DNA of 64,000 nt, taken from contig NZ_JBBCGP010000001.1 of NCBI RefSeq assembly GCF_037200945.1, positions 1,548,501-1,612,500 of the forward strand. Reading direction: 5' to 3'. The notes beneath the pieces were generated by a model, which was not told the DNA's origin, searched no databases, and saw only the letters and a program-made list of their open reading frames with translations. The DNA is from Methylovirgula sp. (GTDB lineage Bacteria > Pseudomonadota > Alphaproteobacteria > Rhizobiales > Beijerinckiaceae). Shown here piece by piece: positions 9,392-19,540 of this stretch (position 1 is its first letter; the number at the start of each line of letters is the position of its first letter). The translations under genes were made by a program, and so were the position numbers.

Positions 9392-9523
9392 ATGTCCAAG
9401 GATCATGACAAAGCCTCGCACGATCACAGGACGCGCGGCGCCATAAGATCGATCATCAAACGCGAGACCAATGGCTTGAACGGGACACCGGCCTTCAAGC
9501 CGCGTGGCACGCCTCCAGCATGA
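9392..9523 (+). CDS. Small basic hypothetical protein, 43 aa
   Basis: A short frame starts at ATG 9392 behind a strong AGGGAGG site. The product, MSKDHDKASHDHRTRGAIRS onward, is His-rich and basic with no membrane segment and no family I know. Its stop overlaps an ATG at 9520 (ATGA arrangement) that opens a further 26-residue frame ending at 9600 (MTRDEFIRHNEGLIDK onward), so the two may be translationally coupled. The strong ribosome site is the main evidence. Confidence 0.4.
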   Translation: MSKDHDKASHDHRTRGAIRSIIKRETNGLNGTPAFKPRGTPPA

Positions 9524-9841
9524 CGCGAGATGAATTCATCCGGCACAATGAAGGTCTAATCGATAAGGTAATAGTCGAAAACCTGGATCAGACGCGCTAA
9601 CGGAATCGCTTGGACAAACCTTGAATAGCGTCCGCGCATTCTATGACAGCGCCATGAGACTTCAGGAAGCTATGACTTCCGATTTCAAGGGGTTCTCCTG
9701 GTCAAGCTGATTGTCCTCCATTCCGGCCGTCGATGCAGGCTTTGACCTTGCAAGCGCGTACGCGGAGTTGGCGTTCAATTTTGCGCAGACTCGTCTGAAC
9801 CCGCTGTGCCAGTTTGCTATCATTCAGTCTGAGAGAGCGCC

Positions 9842-10060
9842 ATGTCAGATAAAATGAATGATTTATTTTATGTTTTCGGCGGTGATGATAGTCCGAGCTG
9901 CCCTCAATGTGCGAAACCTATGGACCTCACCGGACGTAGGCCGAGCACGCTCCTCGGCGACGCCTACGAATGTCAGAAATTCACTTGCAGATGCGGATTT
10001 GAAATTGAGCGCGATGCGGACCGCGCGTTGAATTTGATGACCTCTAAAACCACGCATTGA
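9842..10060 (+). CDS. Small zinc-ribbon-like protein, 72 aa
   Basis: The protein has a CPQC pair at about residues 20-23 and a CRCGFEIERDADRALNL segment near the C terminus, with another Cys (YECQ) between. That arrangement resembles a small zinc ribbon. GAGAGAG lies just upstream of the ATG. No partner gene is close by. Function unknown; the cysteine spacing argues for a real, metal-binding protein. Confidence 0.55.
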   Translation: MSDKMNDLFYVFGGDDSPSCPQCAKPMDLTGRRPSTLLGDAYECQKFTCRCGFEIERDADRALNLMTSKTTH

Positions 10061-10306
10061 GCCAGAGCGCAGATGCCATTCAGTAGAAGCGCCCTTAGTC
10101 ACATGTTGCGACGGAGCCTCTAGCGAACCGTCGGCGTTCATATCGCGGGCAGCGAAGAGTGGCCGTCACAGCATGAATTCGGCCAACGAGGCCACGCATA
10201 AGAGACTTGAGTGATTGCGAGAGCAGCTCGTTAACGACGCCTGCAGATATAGCGGCGCGCGGGTCAACCATATCTGCCGTGGCGGGTTGGGCTTGCGAGG
10301 TTCAAA

Positions 10307-12100
10307 ATGTATAAATTATTTACCTGTGCGACGGGCGAGCACGATTTCCGACTCGTGATTCTTGTGGGCGCACTTTGCGCCTTGGCAATTGCTGTCGCCG
10401 CGAGCCTCTTCCGCCGTGTCCAAGCCAAATCACGGCAACAAAAAGTTCTTCTCGATGCCGCTCTTGAGAACATGACTCAAGGGCTTTGCATGTACGATGC
10501 AGACGCACGCATTGTGCTGTTTAACGAACGCTACAGGAAGATGATCGGGTTGCCGGCGGGCTCTCTGAAAGACCGCACCCTGCTCGACCTATTGGTGCAA
10601 CGGAAGGCATCTGGGGAGTTTTCGGGAGATCCAGAATCTTACTTTGCCCAGCTAACCGCGAAGGTGCGCGAAGGTAAATCGAACAACACCATTCTGGAGA
10701 TATCAGCTGGGCGGACGCTTCGCGTGGTCGATAAGCCAATGCAGGGAGGTGGCTGGGTTACGACCCTCGAAGACCTCACGGATTGGCAGGAAGCTCAAGC
10801 GCAAATCGCGCACATGGCCCGCCATGATGCGCTAACCGATCTGCCGAACCGCAGGCTGTTCCGCGAGGAGTTGGAGCAGGCGCTTCATCGTGGAACCCGC
10901 AAGGGGCAGATCGCCGTGCTATGCGTCGATCTCGACAACTTCAAAGATGTGAATGACTCCTTAGGACACCCTCTTGGTGACGAGCTTCTCAAGGAAGTGG
11001 CGAACCGCTTGCGCGGGTGTGTTCGTAGGGGCGATACTGTGTGCAGATTGGGAGGCGATGAATTTGCAATCGTGCAAGTGAGTGAACCTCGGCAATTAGA
11101 GGTATCCTTGCTTGCAAGCCGCGTCGTTGACGTCTTGAGCGCTCCATATAGCATCGAAGGGCACGAGGTTATTATCGGAACGAGTATCGGGATTTCCATA
11201 GCGCCTGACGACGCGAGCGACCCTGACCAATTGTTGAAGAACGCGGACTTGGCGCTTTATCGCGCCAAGGCGGACGGCCGAGGCACCTATCGCTTCTTCG
11301 AGACTGGAATGGATGCTCGTGCGCGGGCTCGACGGTTGTTGATGCTTGATTTGCGTGCTGCGTTGTTGCGAGGTGAATTTGAGGTCTATTATCAACCGAT
11401 CTACGACCTTGAGTCGGACCGGATCGTCTGTTTCGAGGCGCTGGTCCGCTGGAATCATCCTCTTCAGGGAATCGTCTCACCGGCGGAGTTCATTCCCATT
11501 GCCGAGGAGACCGGTTTGATCGTCCAGATTGGCGATTGGGTGCTCCGCAAAGCCTGCGCGGACGCAGCCGAGTGGTCTCGGGATGTTAGCGTTGCGGTAA
11601 ATCTATCTCCGACGCAGTTTAAGAACCGTAACCTTGTAGCGTCGGTCATCTCGGCTTTGTCCGCTTCAGGATTGGCTCCGAGCCGACTGGAACTCGAAAT
11701 CACAGAGTCTGTTCTCTTGCAGGATACAGAGGCGACACTGTCAGCCCTACATAAGCTTCACGAATCTAACATACGGATTTCCATGGATGACTTCGGGACC
11801 GGCTATTCTTCGCTGAGCTACCTACGCAGCTTCCCATTCGACAAAATCAAAATAGATCAGTCCTTTGTGCATGAGCTTGCTTCACGCGGCGATTCGATTG
11901 CCATCATCCGCGCTGTTGCAGCTCTCGGAAAAAGCCTAGGGATTGTGACCATTGCCGAGGGTGTAGAGACAAACGAACAATTAGCGCTTTTGCGCTCGGA
12001 AGGATGCACGCAAGGGCAAGGCTACCTCTTCAACGCTCCACGGCCAGCAGCAGACGTCGAAAAGATGCTGTCCGAGCGGCGCCTGCGCGTAGTTGCATGA
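10307..12100 (+). CDS. PAS-GGDEF-EAL cyclic-di-GMP enzyme
   Basis: A 597-residue membrane-anchored protein for cyclic-di-GMP turnover. It opens with FTCATGEHD and a transmembrane segment (about residues 15-33), then a PAS-like domain (about 45-150), a GGDEF domain (about 165-325) with an intact RLGGDEF active site and an RRGD inhibitory site five residues before it, and an EAL domain (about 340-590) with EALVRWNHP and DDFGTGYSSL. Both catalytic motifs look intact, so it could make or break the second messenger. It is monocistronic with a GAGG site before the ATG. A convergent gene lies downstream. Confidence 0.92.
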   Translation: MYKLFTCATGEHDFRLVILVGALCALAIAVAASLFRRVQAKSRQQKVLLDAALENMTQGLCMYDADARIVLFNERYRKMIGLPAGSLKDRTLLDLLVQRKASGEFSGDPESYFAQLTAKVREGKSNNTILEISAGRTLRVVDKPMQGGGWVTTLEDLTDWQEAQAQIAHMARHDALTDLPNRRLFREELEQALHRGTRKGQIAVLCVDLDNFKDVNDSLGHPLGDELLKEVANRLRGCVRRGDTVCRLGGDEFAIVQVSEPRQLEVSLLASRVVDVLSAPYSIEGHEVIIGTSIGISIAPDDASDPDQLLKNADLALYRAKADGRGTYRFFETGMDARARARRLLMLDLRAALLRGEFEVYYQPIYDLESDRIVCFEALVRWNHPLQGIVSPAEFIPIAEETGLIVQIGDWVLRKACADAAEWSRDVSVAVNLSPTQFKNRNLVASVISALSASGLAPSRLELEITESVLLQDTEATLSALHKLHESNIRISMDDFGTGYSSLSYLRSFPFDKIKIDQSFVHELASRGDSIAIIRAVAALGKSLGIVTIAEGVETNEQLALLRSEGCTQGQGYLFNAPRPAADVEKMLSERRLRVVA

Positions 12101-12303
12101 AATAAGCCGCGGAACCTTTTCTCAAGGTCCTCGCAAACTCACGCCTGTCCGGCGGTCGCGTTTGCGATGACGCCTCGCGCACCCAGAAGCCGCCGTTCCA
12201 TTTTCGACCCGCAAGATACGTCGCTTCGCCGGCGACGCCAAACGCCATCAGACTCTTCGTTCCGGCCCCTACCGGAACGCATTCGCACTTTGGCTTGCAC
12301 CTG

Positions 12304-12726
12304 CTACTTCTTACCCAACAACACCGTATTTATTTGGCCCTTTTCGACCTGATCGATGACAAGTAATTTGGCAGGTGTCGAACCAATGTTGGCGCCCTGA
12401 TGCCAACGTCCGATCGTTTCGATGATGAAATCACCGGATCGATATATTTTGCTCTCGCCGGTTTGCGTATCGGTGACCTTAAGGGTTCCCGCCAAAACAT
12501 AACCATAGCGTGGATAGGGGTGTTTATGTACTGGCATAATGGCGCCAGGCGCGATTTGATACATTGATACGAGAACTTGCACGTCCTTTTGCGGTAATAC
12601 GATTGGCTGTCCGCTGGCGGTGACTGTAGAAGACAAAACCGGTACAACCACGATATTCTTAATCTGCAACGCATTTACCGGCGATGCGAGAAGTCCCAAG
12701 CCGCCAATGAGCCAGAAATATTTCAC
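12304..12726 (-). CDS. Secreted cupin-domain protein, 140 aa
   Basis: A single-domain cupin with a signal peptide (YFWLIGGLGLLASPVNA). The beta-barrel carries the metal-binding first motif PVHKHPYPRYGYVLAGTL and the second motif around GDFIIETIGRWHQGAN, giving three His as likely ligands. GTG 12726 is chosen because GGAG lies just upstream and it produces a proper signal peptide; upstream frame extension does not look like protein. Function is not predictable beyond a periplasmic metal-binding cupin. It sits between a convergent GGDEF-EAL gene and an insertion sequence. Confidence 0.75.
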   Translation of the reverse strand: MKYFWLIGGLGLLASPVNALQIKNIVVVPVLSSTVTASGQPIVLPQKDVQVLVSMYQIAPGAIMPVHKHPYPRYGYVLAGTLKVTDTQTGESKIYRSGDFIIETIGRWHQGANIGSTPAKLLVIDQVEKGQINTVLLGKK

Positions 12727-12886
12727 TACGTTTCTCCAGTTTGCCGATGGCCTCGACCCGAGTGTAGCAGAGCCTGCGCGAGCGCTTGAGCGAGCGCCCA
12801 ATAATGGTGCACTCGCTCAATAGTTTAGCCGGCTTTGCCTCTTTGGAAAGAAGCCATTCCGCGATCAGGGCATTTTCGTCATCTAG

Positions 12887-13728
12887 GGTCAGGACTCATT
12901 GATTAGAGCCAGAAGATGACGGCGGCTGCGATACAGATGGCAGACATGAATGTATGGGCGCATCGGTCGTATCGGGTGTGGATGCGTCGCCAGTCCTTGA
13001 GCCTGCCGAACATGTTCTCGATCTTGTGCCGTTGACGATAGAGCTCGCGGTCATGTTCGATCGGCTTTTTTCGGTTTGACTTCGATGGGATGCAGGCCAC
13101 GATGCCGCGTTCGCCAAGAGCCCGGCGAAACCAGTCGGCATCATAGCCCTTGTCAGCGAGCAACTGCTTCGCGGACGGTAGAGCATCGATCATCAGGGCC
13201 GCGCCCCTATAATCGCTCATCTGGCCTTCGCTGAGCAGCATGATGACGGGGCGCCCCTGACCATCGCATACGGCGTGCAGCTTGGAGTTCAGGCCGCCCT
13301 TCGTGCGGCCGATACGTCGGGGAACAGACCCTTTTTTAAAAGGCTGGCGGCGGTGCGATGCGCTTTCAGATGCGTCGCATCGATCATCAGACGAGATGGC
13401 TTGCCGGCCTTGCGTGCCAGTTCGGCGAAGATCTTGTTGAACACGCCGAGGCGGCTCCAACGCACAAACCGATTGTAGATCGTCTTGTGCGGACCATAGC
13501 CGGGCGGCGCATCGCGCCAGCGCAGACCGTTTCTGATGACGAAGACGATGCCACTGATCACCCGCCGATCGTCAACCCTCGCAATCCCGTGCGACAATGG
13601 AAAATACGGTTCGATCCGGCGCATCTGCGCCTCCGACAGCAACAACAAATCAGCCATGGCGATGCCTCCCGACATCCCCATTGAATCAATCCGCTAACCC
13701 TCACGCAACAATTTAATGGGTCCTGAGC
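12887..13728 (-). mobile_element. IS5-family insertion sequence, 842 bp
   Basis: Terminal inverted repeats GGTCAGGACTCATT (left) and GCTCAGGACCCATT (right end read inward) match at 12 of 14 positions. CTAG flanks both ends at 12883-12886 and 13729-13732, a target duplication of the YTAR type used by IS5 relatives; TA with one-base-longer ends is an equal reading. Size, two overlapping frames and transposase motifs fit the IS427 group. The element appears complete. No gene is clearly interrupted at the insertion point. Confidence 0.9.
12903..13657 (-). CDS. IS5-family DDE transposase, made by -1 frameshift
   Basis: The transposase is split over two frames: the first (13657 to 13289) begins MADLLLLSEAQMRRIEPYFP and carries the first catalytic Asp in MIDATHLKAHR; the second (to 12903) carries the second Asp in LLADKGYDADWFR and the Glu in YRQRHKIENMFGRLKDW. 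The overlap contains A-AAA-AAG at 13331-13337, a classic -1 slippery site, and slipping there gives one product of about 251 residues. ATG 13657 is chosen for its GGGAGG site. All DDE residues are present, so it is probably functional. Confidence 0.88.
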
Positions 13729-13900
13729 CTAGTTCACATAGGTGACGTCAGAAATATGAAAGCAACGATGGCATTGCGGGACGAGGGTAAATTTCGGACG
13801 ATACAAGTGTGATGGCCCTGATCCCGCGCGCGCTGTAGCATGCGTTGGCGCGGTTTCGAGCCGAAGAACGCGTTGTGTGGCAATCCCCCGCGGTTATGTA

Positions 13901-16696
13901 ATGGCCAAACGAACGAAAAAAGCAGTTTTGCAGCGGAAACAACCCGCGGGTTCCGGCCGATTTGCGTCGCCTCTCTTGCAGGGTCGCGAGCAAGACATAG
14001 CTCTGCTTGATCACCTCCTCGATCGAATCGATCAAGGTGGGTCGACACTCGTAATCAGCGGCGAGCCCGGAATCGGGAAATCTGCGCTCCTTAACGTAGC
14101 CCAGCACCGATTCTATCAACGCGGCTTCTGCGTACTAAGCATGACGGGAGTCCTCGCGGAAGTCCATTTACCGTTTGCGGCACTCGAGCAAGCGTTGCGA
14201 CCGCTGATGAAGCGGACGACCGGCTTGGTTCCTCGCCAGCGAACTGCCTTACAAGCCGCTTTCGGTATGCACAGTGAATCGGAAGCGCCTGATATCTTCC
14301 TGGTCGCACTTGCGACGCTGTCACTTCTGACCCAAAGCGCGGTGCATGAGCCAATCTTGTTAGTTGCCGATGATGCCCAATGGCTAGACCACGCAACCTT
14401 TGACGTGCTGGCCTTCATCGCGCGCAGACTAAGTGCGGATCCTGTTCTCCTGCTGGTGGCCATGCGAGATGACTTCAACCGCTCTCTCGGCGACGCCTCT
14501 ACCCTGCGGCTTCGACTTTCTGGGCTCGATGACGGCGATGCCGAACGCTTATTGGATACCTATGCTCCTGGTCTTTCGCCCAGCCTGCGTAGCCGCTTCC
14601 TCAAAGAGGCTTCCGGTAACCCCCTGGCCCTCTTAGAGCTGCCTCGCAGTGAGCGGGCATCAGACGCACTTGATAAGCCGTGGCTTCCATTGACGGAGCG
14701 CTTGGAGCTCGCTTTCTCGAATCGTCTATCCGATCTTCCTGATAAGGCCCGTACTCTATTGTTCGTCGCGGCGGAAAACGACGAGACATCGCTCCATGAA
14801 ATTCTGCGCGCGGGTGAGAAATTATTGGGTGAGCCGGTGCGGGTCGATGCTTTGTCATCAGCGGTCGCCGCCAAGTTGATCGAGATTGATGGAATGGATG
14901 TGCGATTTCGACATCCGCTCGTTCGTTCCGCGATTCATCAGGCGTGCGATCTCGCGACGCGCCAAAACATTCACGCGGCACTCGCCGCAACCGTTAGCGA
15001 TCAACTGGATCGCCAGTTATGGCATCGTGCTGCGGCGACGATCGGCCCCGATGACGAGCTCGCAGGCGACTACGACCGAATGGCATCAAGGGCACTGCAG
15101 CGAGGCGCCGTTGCCATGGCAATCGAGATCCTCGAAACCGCGGCGCGGCTGAGCAACACAGCTAAGGCCAAAAGCGACCGACTCTTATGGGCTGCCGAAC
15201 TCGCTGCTGACTTGGGCCAACCCGAATTACTGGACTCCCTTTTGCGCCTGGCGGACGTGGATGAATCGGATCAACTCGCGGCGGCGCGGATCGGTTGGTG
15301 TCGCGAAATCAGCCAGCCTCCAACGGTCAATGATCCGGCGAAAATACCCGCGTTGGTTGGCTTAGCTGCACAGGCCCAGGCAGCCGGTGCCAACGATCTG
15401 GCGGGCAACCTACTCTGGCGCGCAGCTCAACGCTGCTGGTGGAGCAACGCAAGCAGCGAGCTTCGCACTGCCGTCCTGGCTGCGGCAAACAAGCTGGTCT
15501 TGCCGGAAACCGACGCGCGCTTAATCGCGATATCCGCGTACGCTGAACCGCTTCAACTTGGCGCCGATATATTCAAAAAGCTACAGCGACTTAGCAGGAC
15601 AAGCGGCATCGATCCTTCGATTGCGCGAATTCTCGGCAGCACAGCAAATGTCATCGGCGCCTTCGATCTCGGCGTAAGCTTCCTGACTGGCTCTGCTGCA
15701 GCACTTCGTGACCAAGGGCGGCTCAGCGATCTAGCGCGTGTCCTTTTCACTCAAGCCTCGGCTGAGATGGAGGTCGGCGATTGGATGGGTGCGATGAGGG
15801 AAGCCGAAGAATCGGCTCGCCTTGCTGAGGAGACAGGCGGCCCGCTGTGGATTGCCGCGGCCACGATTGTGAAAGCAAAGCTCTCGGGGATGTTAGGCAA
15901 TCCGGAGCGATCCGAAGCATATGCGGCTCAGGCAGAACGCCTTCTTCTGCCCCTTGGCGCCAGTTTCTTGTTGGCAATACTGCAGATCGCACGAGGAGTA
16001 TCCGCGATTGGGGCGGGGCGGCACTGGGAAGCCTACGCGCACCTACGACGCCTTTTTGTGCCTGCCGATCCGGCTTTCAATTCCGGTATTCAATTCTTTG
16101 CGCTTGCGGATTTTGTGGAAGCGGCCACCTTTTCCGGCAACGCAGAGACGGCACGTGGCGTCATTGAAGAGATAGAGCGTGTTTCGGGTTCGACGCGCGT
16201 GCCCTGGGTCGAGACGATGCTGCACTATGGCAAAGCGTTGCTTGCGGCGCCTGACGAGGCGGAGCGGTTCTTCCTGCAAGGTCTCGGACCGGCCGCAAAG
16301 AATTGGCCGTTTTTACGCGGACGTTTTCTCCTGGCCTATGGTGCATGGCTCCGCCGTCAGCGTAGATCAGCCGATGCGAGGGCTCCGTTGCGTGAGGCCC
16401 GCGACCTTTTCGATGCGCTTGGCGCATCGCCTTGGAGCGCTCGCGCACGAGAGGAATTACGTGCTTCGGGCGAATCCAGCCGCCGGCGAACCGAGAATGT
16501 ATGGGAGACGCTAACCCCACAGGAGCTTCACGTCGCGCAGCTCGCTGTCGAAGGTCTTTCAAATAAGGAAATCGGCGCCAAGCTCTATCTGTCGCACAAA
16601 ACCATCGCTTACCACCTACACCGCATCTTTGAGAAGACCGGTGTCACGTCGCGATCTGGACTGCGCCCCATTCTTGCCGGCATCACCGTCCCGTAA
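13901..16696 (+). CDS. LAL-type LuxR-family regulator with AAA ATPase
   Basis: A large (931-residue) regulator of the MalT/LAL type. The N-terminal ATPase has Walker A GEPGIGKSALLN (about residues 50-60) and Walker B ILLVADDAQWLD. A long helical, TPR-like middle region follows. A C-terminal LuxR HTH (LTPQELHVAQLAVEGLSNKE, then LYLSHKTIAYHLHRIFEKTG) ends the protein. ATG 13901 is preferred to an in-frame GTG at 13877, though neither has a good ribosome site. The inducer is unknown. The downstream esterase lies about 150 bases away on the same strand and is a plausible target. Confidence 0.88.
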   Translation: MAKRTKKAVLQRKQPAGSGRFASPLLQGREQDIALLDHLLDRIDQGGSTLVISGEPGIGKSALLNVAQHRFYQRGFCVLSMTGVLAEVHLPFAALEQALRPLMKRTTGLVPRQRTALQAAFGMHSESEAPDIFLVALATLSLLTQSAVHEPILLVADDAQWLDHATFDVLAFIARRLSADPVLLLVAMRDDFNRSLGDASTLRLRLSGLDDGDAERLLDTYAPGLSPSLRSRFLKEASGNPLALLELPRSERASDALDKPWLPLTERLELAFSNRLSDLPDKARTLLFVAAENDETSLHEILRAGEKLLGEPVRVDALSSAVAAKLIEIDGMDVRFRHPLVRSAIHQACDLATRQNIHAALAATVSDQLDRQLWHRAAATIGPDDELAGDYDRMASRALQRGAVAMAIEILETAARLSNTAKAKSDRLLWAAELAADLGQPELLDSLLRLADVDESDQLAAARIGWCREISQPPTVNDPAKIPALVGLAAQAQAAGANDLAGNLLWRAAQRCWWSNASSELRTAVLAAANKLVLPETDARLIAISAYAEPLQLGADIFKKLQRLSRTSGIDPSIARILGSTANVIGAFDLGVSFLTGSAAALRDQGRLSDLARVLFTQASAEMEVGDWMGAMREAEESARLAEETGGPLWIAAATIVKAKLSGMLGNPERSEAYAAQAERLLLPLGASFLLAILQIARGVSAIGAGRHWEAYAHLRRLFVPADPAFNSGIQFFALADFVEAATFSGNAETARGVIEEIERVSGSTRVPWVETMLHYGKALLAAPDEAERFFLQGLGPAAKNWPFLRGRFLLAYGAWLRRQRRSADARAPLREARDLFDALGASPWSARAREELRASGESSRRRTENVWETLTPQELHVAQLAVEGLSNKEIGAKLYLSHKTIAYHLHRIFEKTGVTSRSGLRPILAGITVP

Positions 16697-16847
16697 GCTG
16701 ACCGCACATCCACCATCAGACTAGTCATTTGATAGAAGCGACAGCCCCTGCAAGCGGGCTATGTTCGCGGTTGTCTGCACCTGCCCGGAGGGAACGGCCG
16801 TGAAGCTCCTTTCCTGATCCGTAATCCTAAGCCTCGGAGCCAGCCTG

Positions 16848-17837
16848 ATGGTTCAGCCCGTGCAAGCCGCTACGCCGGATCCTGCCACCGATCCCCGGAT
16901 CGATCCTCAGGTCCGGGCATTTCTGCACGAGATCAACAAGGACTCGAGCCCGTTCTGGGAGCTTCCTCAACCGAGGCCCCAAGAAATCCTGACGGCGCTT
17001 CAAAATAAGACCCCAGTGGACATGTCGGGTGTGACGACGACCGAGCAAACCATCACTCAGGATGGTCAAGCCGTGAAGATATTCATCATGAAGCCAGATC
17101 GTGTTGCCGGTAAGCGCGGCGTGTTGCTGTTCATTCATGGCGGCGTCTGGATCGTCGGTAACTTCCAAAACCATCAGCGCCTGCTGCGCGACCTTGTGGT
17201 CGGCTCCGGTCAGATCGGGGTGTTCGTCGAATATACGTCCTTGCCGGCCGCGCGCTTTCCTACTCAGCTTGATCAGTCCTATGCCGCGCTGAAATGGGTG
17301 GCAACGCATGCGGAAGAGTTCGGTGCGGATGGGAGCCGGATCGCTGTGGCCGGCAATTCGGTGGGCGGCAACATGTCCGCCGCCTTGACGCTCATGACGA
17401 AGGATCGCACCGGTCCCAGGATCAGCTACCAGGTGCTGATGATCCCGGCGACCGACGCAAGTGTCGATACTGCGTCCTACTACGAATACGGCACGGGGCG
17501 GTTTCTGGCCCGAGCCTTCATGAAGTACGGCTGGGATTTATACGCACCGGACGCGAAGACTCGCGACAATCCCTATGTGTCGCCGCTGCGCGCCAGCCTG
17601 CGGGAGTTGCACGGGCTTCCGCCAGCTTTGGTCATAACCGCTGAGAACGATCCGTTACGCGACGAAGGTGAGGCCTACGCCCGCAAACTTAAAGAGGCCG
17701 GGGTTTCAGTGATCGCGACTCGTTACAACGGGATGATCCATGACTTCGTTCTGCTCAACGGTATCCAGACGGATCCCGAACCGGAGGCCGCGATTCGTCA
17801 GGCGGCAGCCGAGATAAAAGCGCATCTGGCGCTTTGA
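16848..17837 (+). CDS. Alpha/beta hydrolase (HSL-type esterase)
   Basis: A 329-residue carboxylesterase of the hormone-sensitive-lipase family. The oxyanion motif reads HGGVW (normally HGGG), the nucleophile elbow is GNSVGG (normally GDSAGG), and the acid and base are in AENDPLRDEG and MIHDF. The catalytic triad is therefore complete although two motifs deviate from consensus. There is no clear signal peptide. It follows a LAL regulator on the same strand. Natural substrate unknown; short-chain esters are usual for the family. Confidence 0.85.
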   Translation: MVQPVQAATPDPATDPRIDPQVRAFLHEINKDSSPFWELPQPRPQEILTALQNKTPVDMSGVTTTEQTITQDGQAVKIFIMKPDRVAGKRGVLLFIHGGVWIVGNFQNHQRLLRDLVVGSGQIGVFVEYTSLPAARFPTQLDQSYAALKWVATHAEEFGADGSRIAVAGNSVGGNMSAALTLMTKDRTGPRISYQVLMIPATDASVDTASYYEYGTGRFLARAFMKYGWDLYAPDAKTRDNPYVSPLRASLRELHGLPPALVITAENDPLRDEGEAYARKLKEAGVSVIATRYNGMIHDFVLLNGIQTDPEPEAAIRQAAAEIKAHLAL

Positions 17838-17983
17838 TCCCTTAGAGGATGAGTCTCATGAAATTCACCCACGATACTTCGCCGTTTCCGAGGGATGGCA
17901 TTTCATAGTCAAGGAATGCAACCGACATTTCATCGGGGAAAGACCGCCAACGTTCACCCACATTGTCTTACGGGAGTCGCAAA

Positions 17984-18241
17984 ATGAATCACCACGTTCG
18001 AAAAGCTGCGCTAGCCGCGTGTTTAGCCATCACAGTCCTTGCTCCGGTTGCAGCCTATGCAAAGCACCACCATTACTTCGCTAGAGTCGAGGTCATGCGT
18101 AGTACGATAGCGACGATGAAGGACGGGACGAGGTTGCACGTGCAAGTCGTCAAGATGAACGGCCATATGATGGTGGCGATTCCGATGCACGACCTACCGG
18201 ATTATCTGCGCCAGCAGATTTTTGTTCCTGGGGACCAGTAG
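17984..18241 (+). CDS. Small secreted hypothetical protein, 85 aa
   Basis: A signal peptide (ALAACLAITVLAPVAAYA) precedes a mature part of about 58 residues beginning KHHHYFARVEV. ATG 17984 is preceded by CGGGAG; a start at 17963 would place seven extra polar residues before the signal. The rest (MKDGTRLHVQVVKMNGHMMVAIPMHDLP) looks like a short beta-rich fold. Family unknown. A 16-base perfect palindrome lies just downstream at 18265-18280. Confidence 0.55.
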   Translation: MNHHVRKAALAACLAITVLAPVAAYAKHHHYFARVEVMRSTIATMKDGTRLHVQVVKMNGHMMVAIPMHDLPDYLRQQIFVPGDQ

Positions 18242-18380
18242 TTTTACATGAACCCGTCGGTGGAGCTGAAGCGCTTCAGCCCCGAGTAAATTTTGCACCC
18301 ACACGAGTAAGCGCATCGATGAGAATGCGACGAGCGATGGGGCTTAGAAAAATGATTGCCCTGATTACGGATAGTTAGCC

Positions 18381-19343
18381 ATGCACGGTTTTGACGACCG
18401 ACTTACCGCAGTGACAGGAGCTATCGAGGCTAGCTCAGAGTCTAATTTTGGGGCGCGCATCACGGACGAGGCCGAATGGCGCGCGCCTCCGCAGTGCCCG
18501 GCGAAAAAGGTTGTCGCGACGCGCTGGCGTACGGGGAAGCAGGACTTAACGGTCGCTCGCGCCGAGACGCCCAAAGACTATCATGTGGTCGGAATCACCA
18601 TGGCGCGCACAAATTTGCTCGTCTCCATACACGACCGCGTTGCTCTAGACGAAATCGCCATGCCAGGTGGCTTTCTTGTCACCGAACCCGGCGTGGCCGC
18701 AAGCTGCATCTTCAAAGGTCCCTTCGATGAACTTCATCTCTTTCTGCCGAATGATCTAATCGCAGAATGTGCCGATGATTCCTTGTGCCTCATGGAAGCA
18801 CGCATTCGCTCCGAGGCTATTCTAACGCATGATCCCATAAGCAATCAGCTCGCCCTTGCCCTTTTACACACCGAGCATATGCGTGGATCTCTCAGCCAAT
18901 TGTATTTGGATTCGATCGGCGCGGCTCTCATTGCCCATCTACTCTCAGGGCCGAACCGCCCGAGACTCCCGGTGCGAAAGCGTGCCGGATTGCCGCGCTG
19001 GCGGCTCAGACGAGCGATGGAATACATTGACGCCAATTTAGCGGAATGCCTGACTTTGCCAGGCATCGCCCAGGCAGTTGGGCTTTCTTCCATGCATTTC
19101 GCAGCTCAATTTCGCGTCGCGACCGGGTTGAGGCCGCATGAGTACGTGCTCCGCCGACGCATCGAACGCGCGCAGCAGATGCTGCTCGAAACTAGCTTTT
19201 CCCTGGCCGAGATCGCGTTCTCGGTTGGGTTTCGTTCACAATCGCATTTCACCTCTGTTTTCACAAAATTCCTTGGCCGACCGCCGCAGAAGTGGAAGCG
19301 ACATAACGAATTGGCTGATGCAGCGCCGGGGGAAATCCAATGA
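18381..19343 (+). CDS. AraC-family transcriptional regulator
   Basis: A 320-residue regulator with an N-terminal ligand or dimerisation region of about 200 residues and a C-terminal double-HTH AraC domain: MEYIDANLAECLTLPGIAQA, then the conserved second helix region SLAEIAFSVGFRSQSHFTSVF followed by GRPPQKWKR. The effector is unknown. It is transcribed alone; the nearest downstream gene on the same strand is a secreted methyltransferase about 200 bases away. Confidence 0.9.
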   Translation: MHGFDDRLTAVTGAIEASSESNFGARITDEAEWRAPPQCPAKKVVATRWRTGKQDLTVARAETPKDYHVVGITMARTNLLVSIHDRVALDEIAMPGGFLVTEPGVAASCIFKGPFDELHLFLPNDLIAECADDSLCLMEARIRSEAILTHDPISNQLALALLHTEHMRGSLSQLYLDSIGAALIAHLLSGPNRPRLPVRKRAGLPRWRLRRAMEYIDANLAECLTLPGIAQAVGLSSMHFAAQFRVATGLRPHEYVLRRRIERAQQMLLETSFSLAEIAFSVGFRSQSHFTSVFTKFLGRPPQKWKRHNELADAAPGEIQ

Positions 19344-19540
19344 GAGAAGCATCAAGGGTCTGCTTCGTCCGCAGAGATGGAAATAGCGGTTTAGCCAAAA
19401 ACTCCATTCAGCCAGCGCGGGCCGGAAGAACAGCTCGGTTATGTCAGGGTGTCGCGATCTTTTCATATCGCTCTATTTTGATTTGGAAAATGGCAAGCAC
19501 CGCACAAAGGTGATTTCCTGCTTTTCCTAAAGGAATCGAT

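Noticed and set aside
12733..12886. A gene interrupted by the insertion sequence
   Set aside because: The minus strand left of the element reads LDDENALIAEWLLSKEAKPA without a stop, but nothing on the right flank continues it and no family is recognised.
18265..18280. 16-base perfect palindrome as a terminator
   Set aside because: It has no loop or T tract, so it is not a standard terminator; an operator role is possible but has no supporting context.
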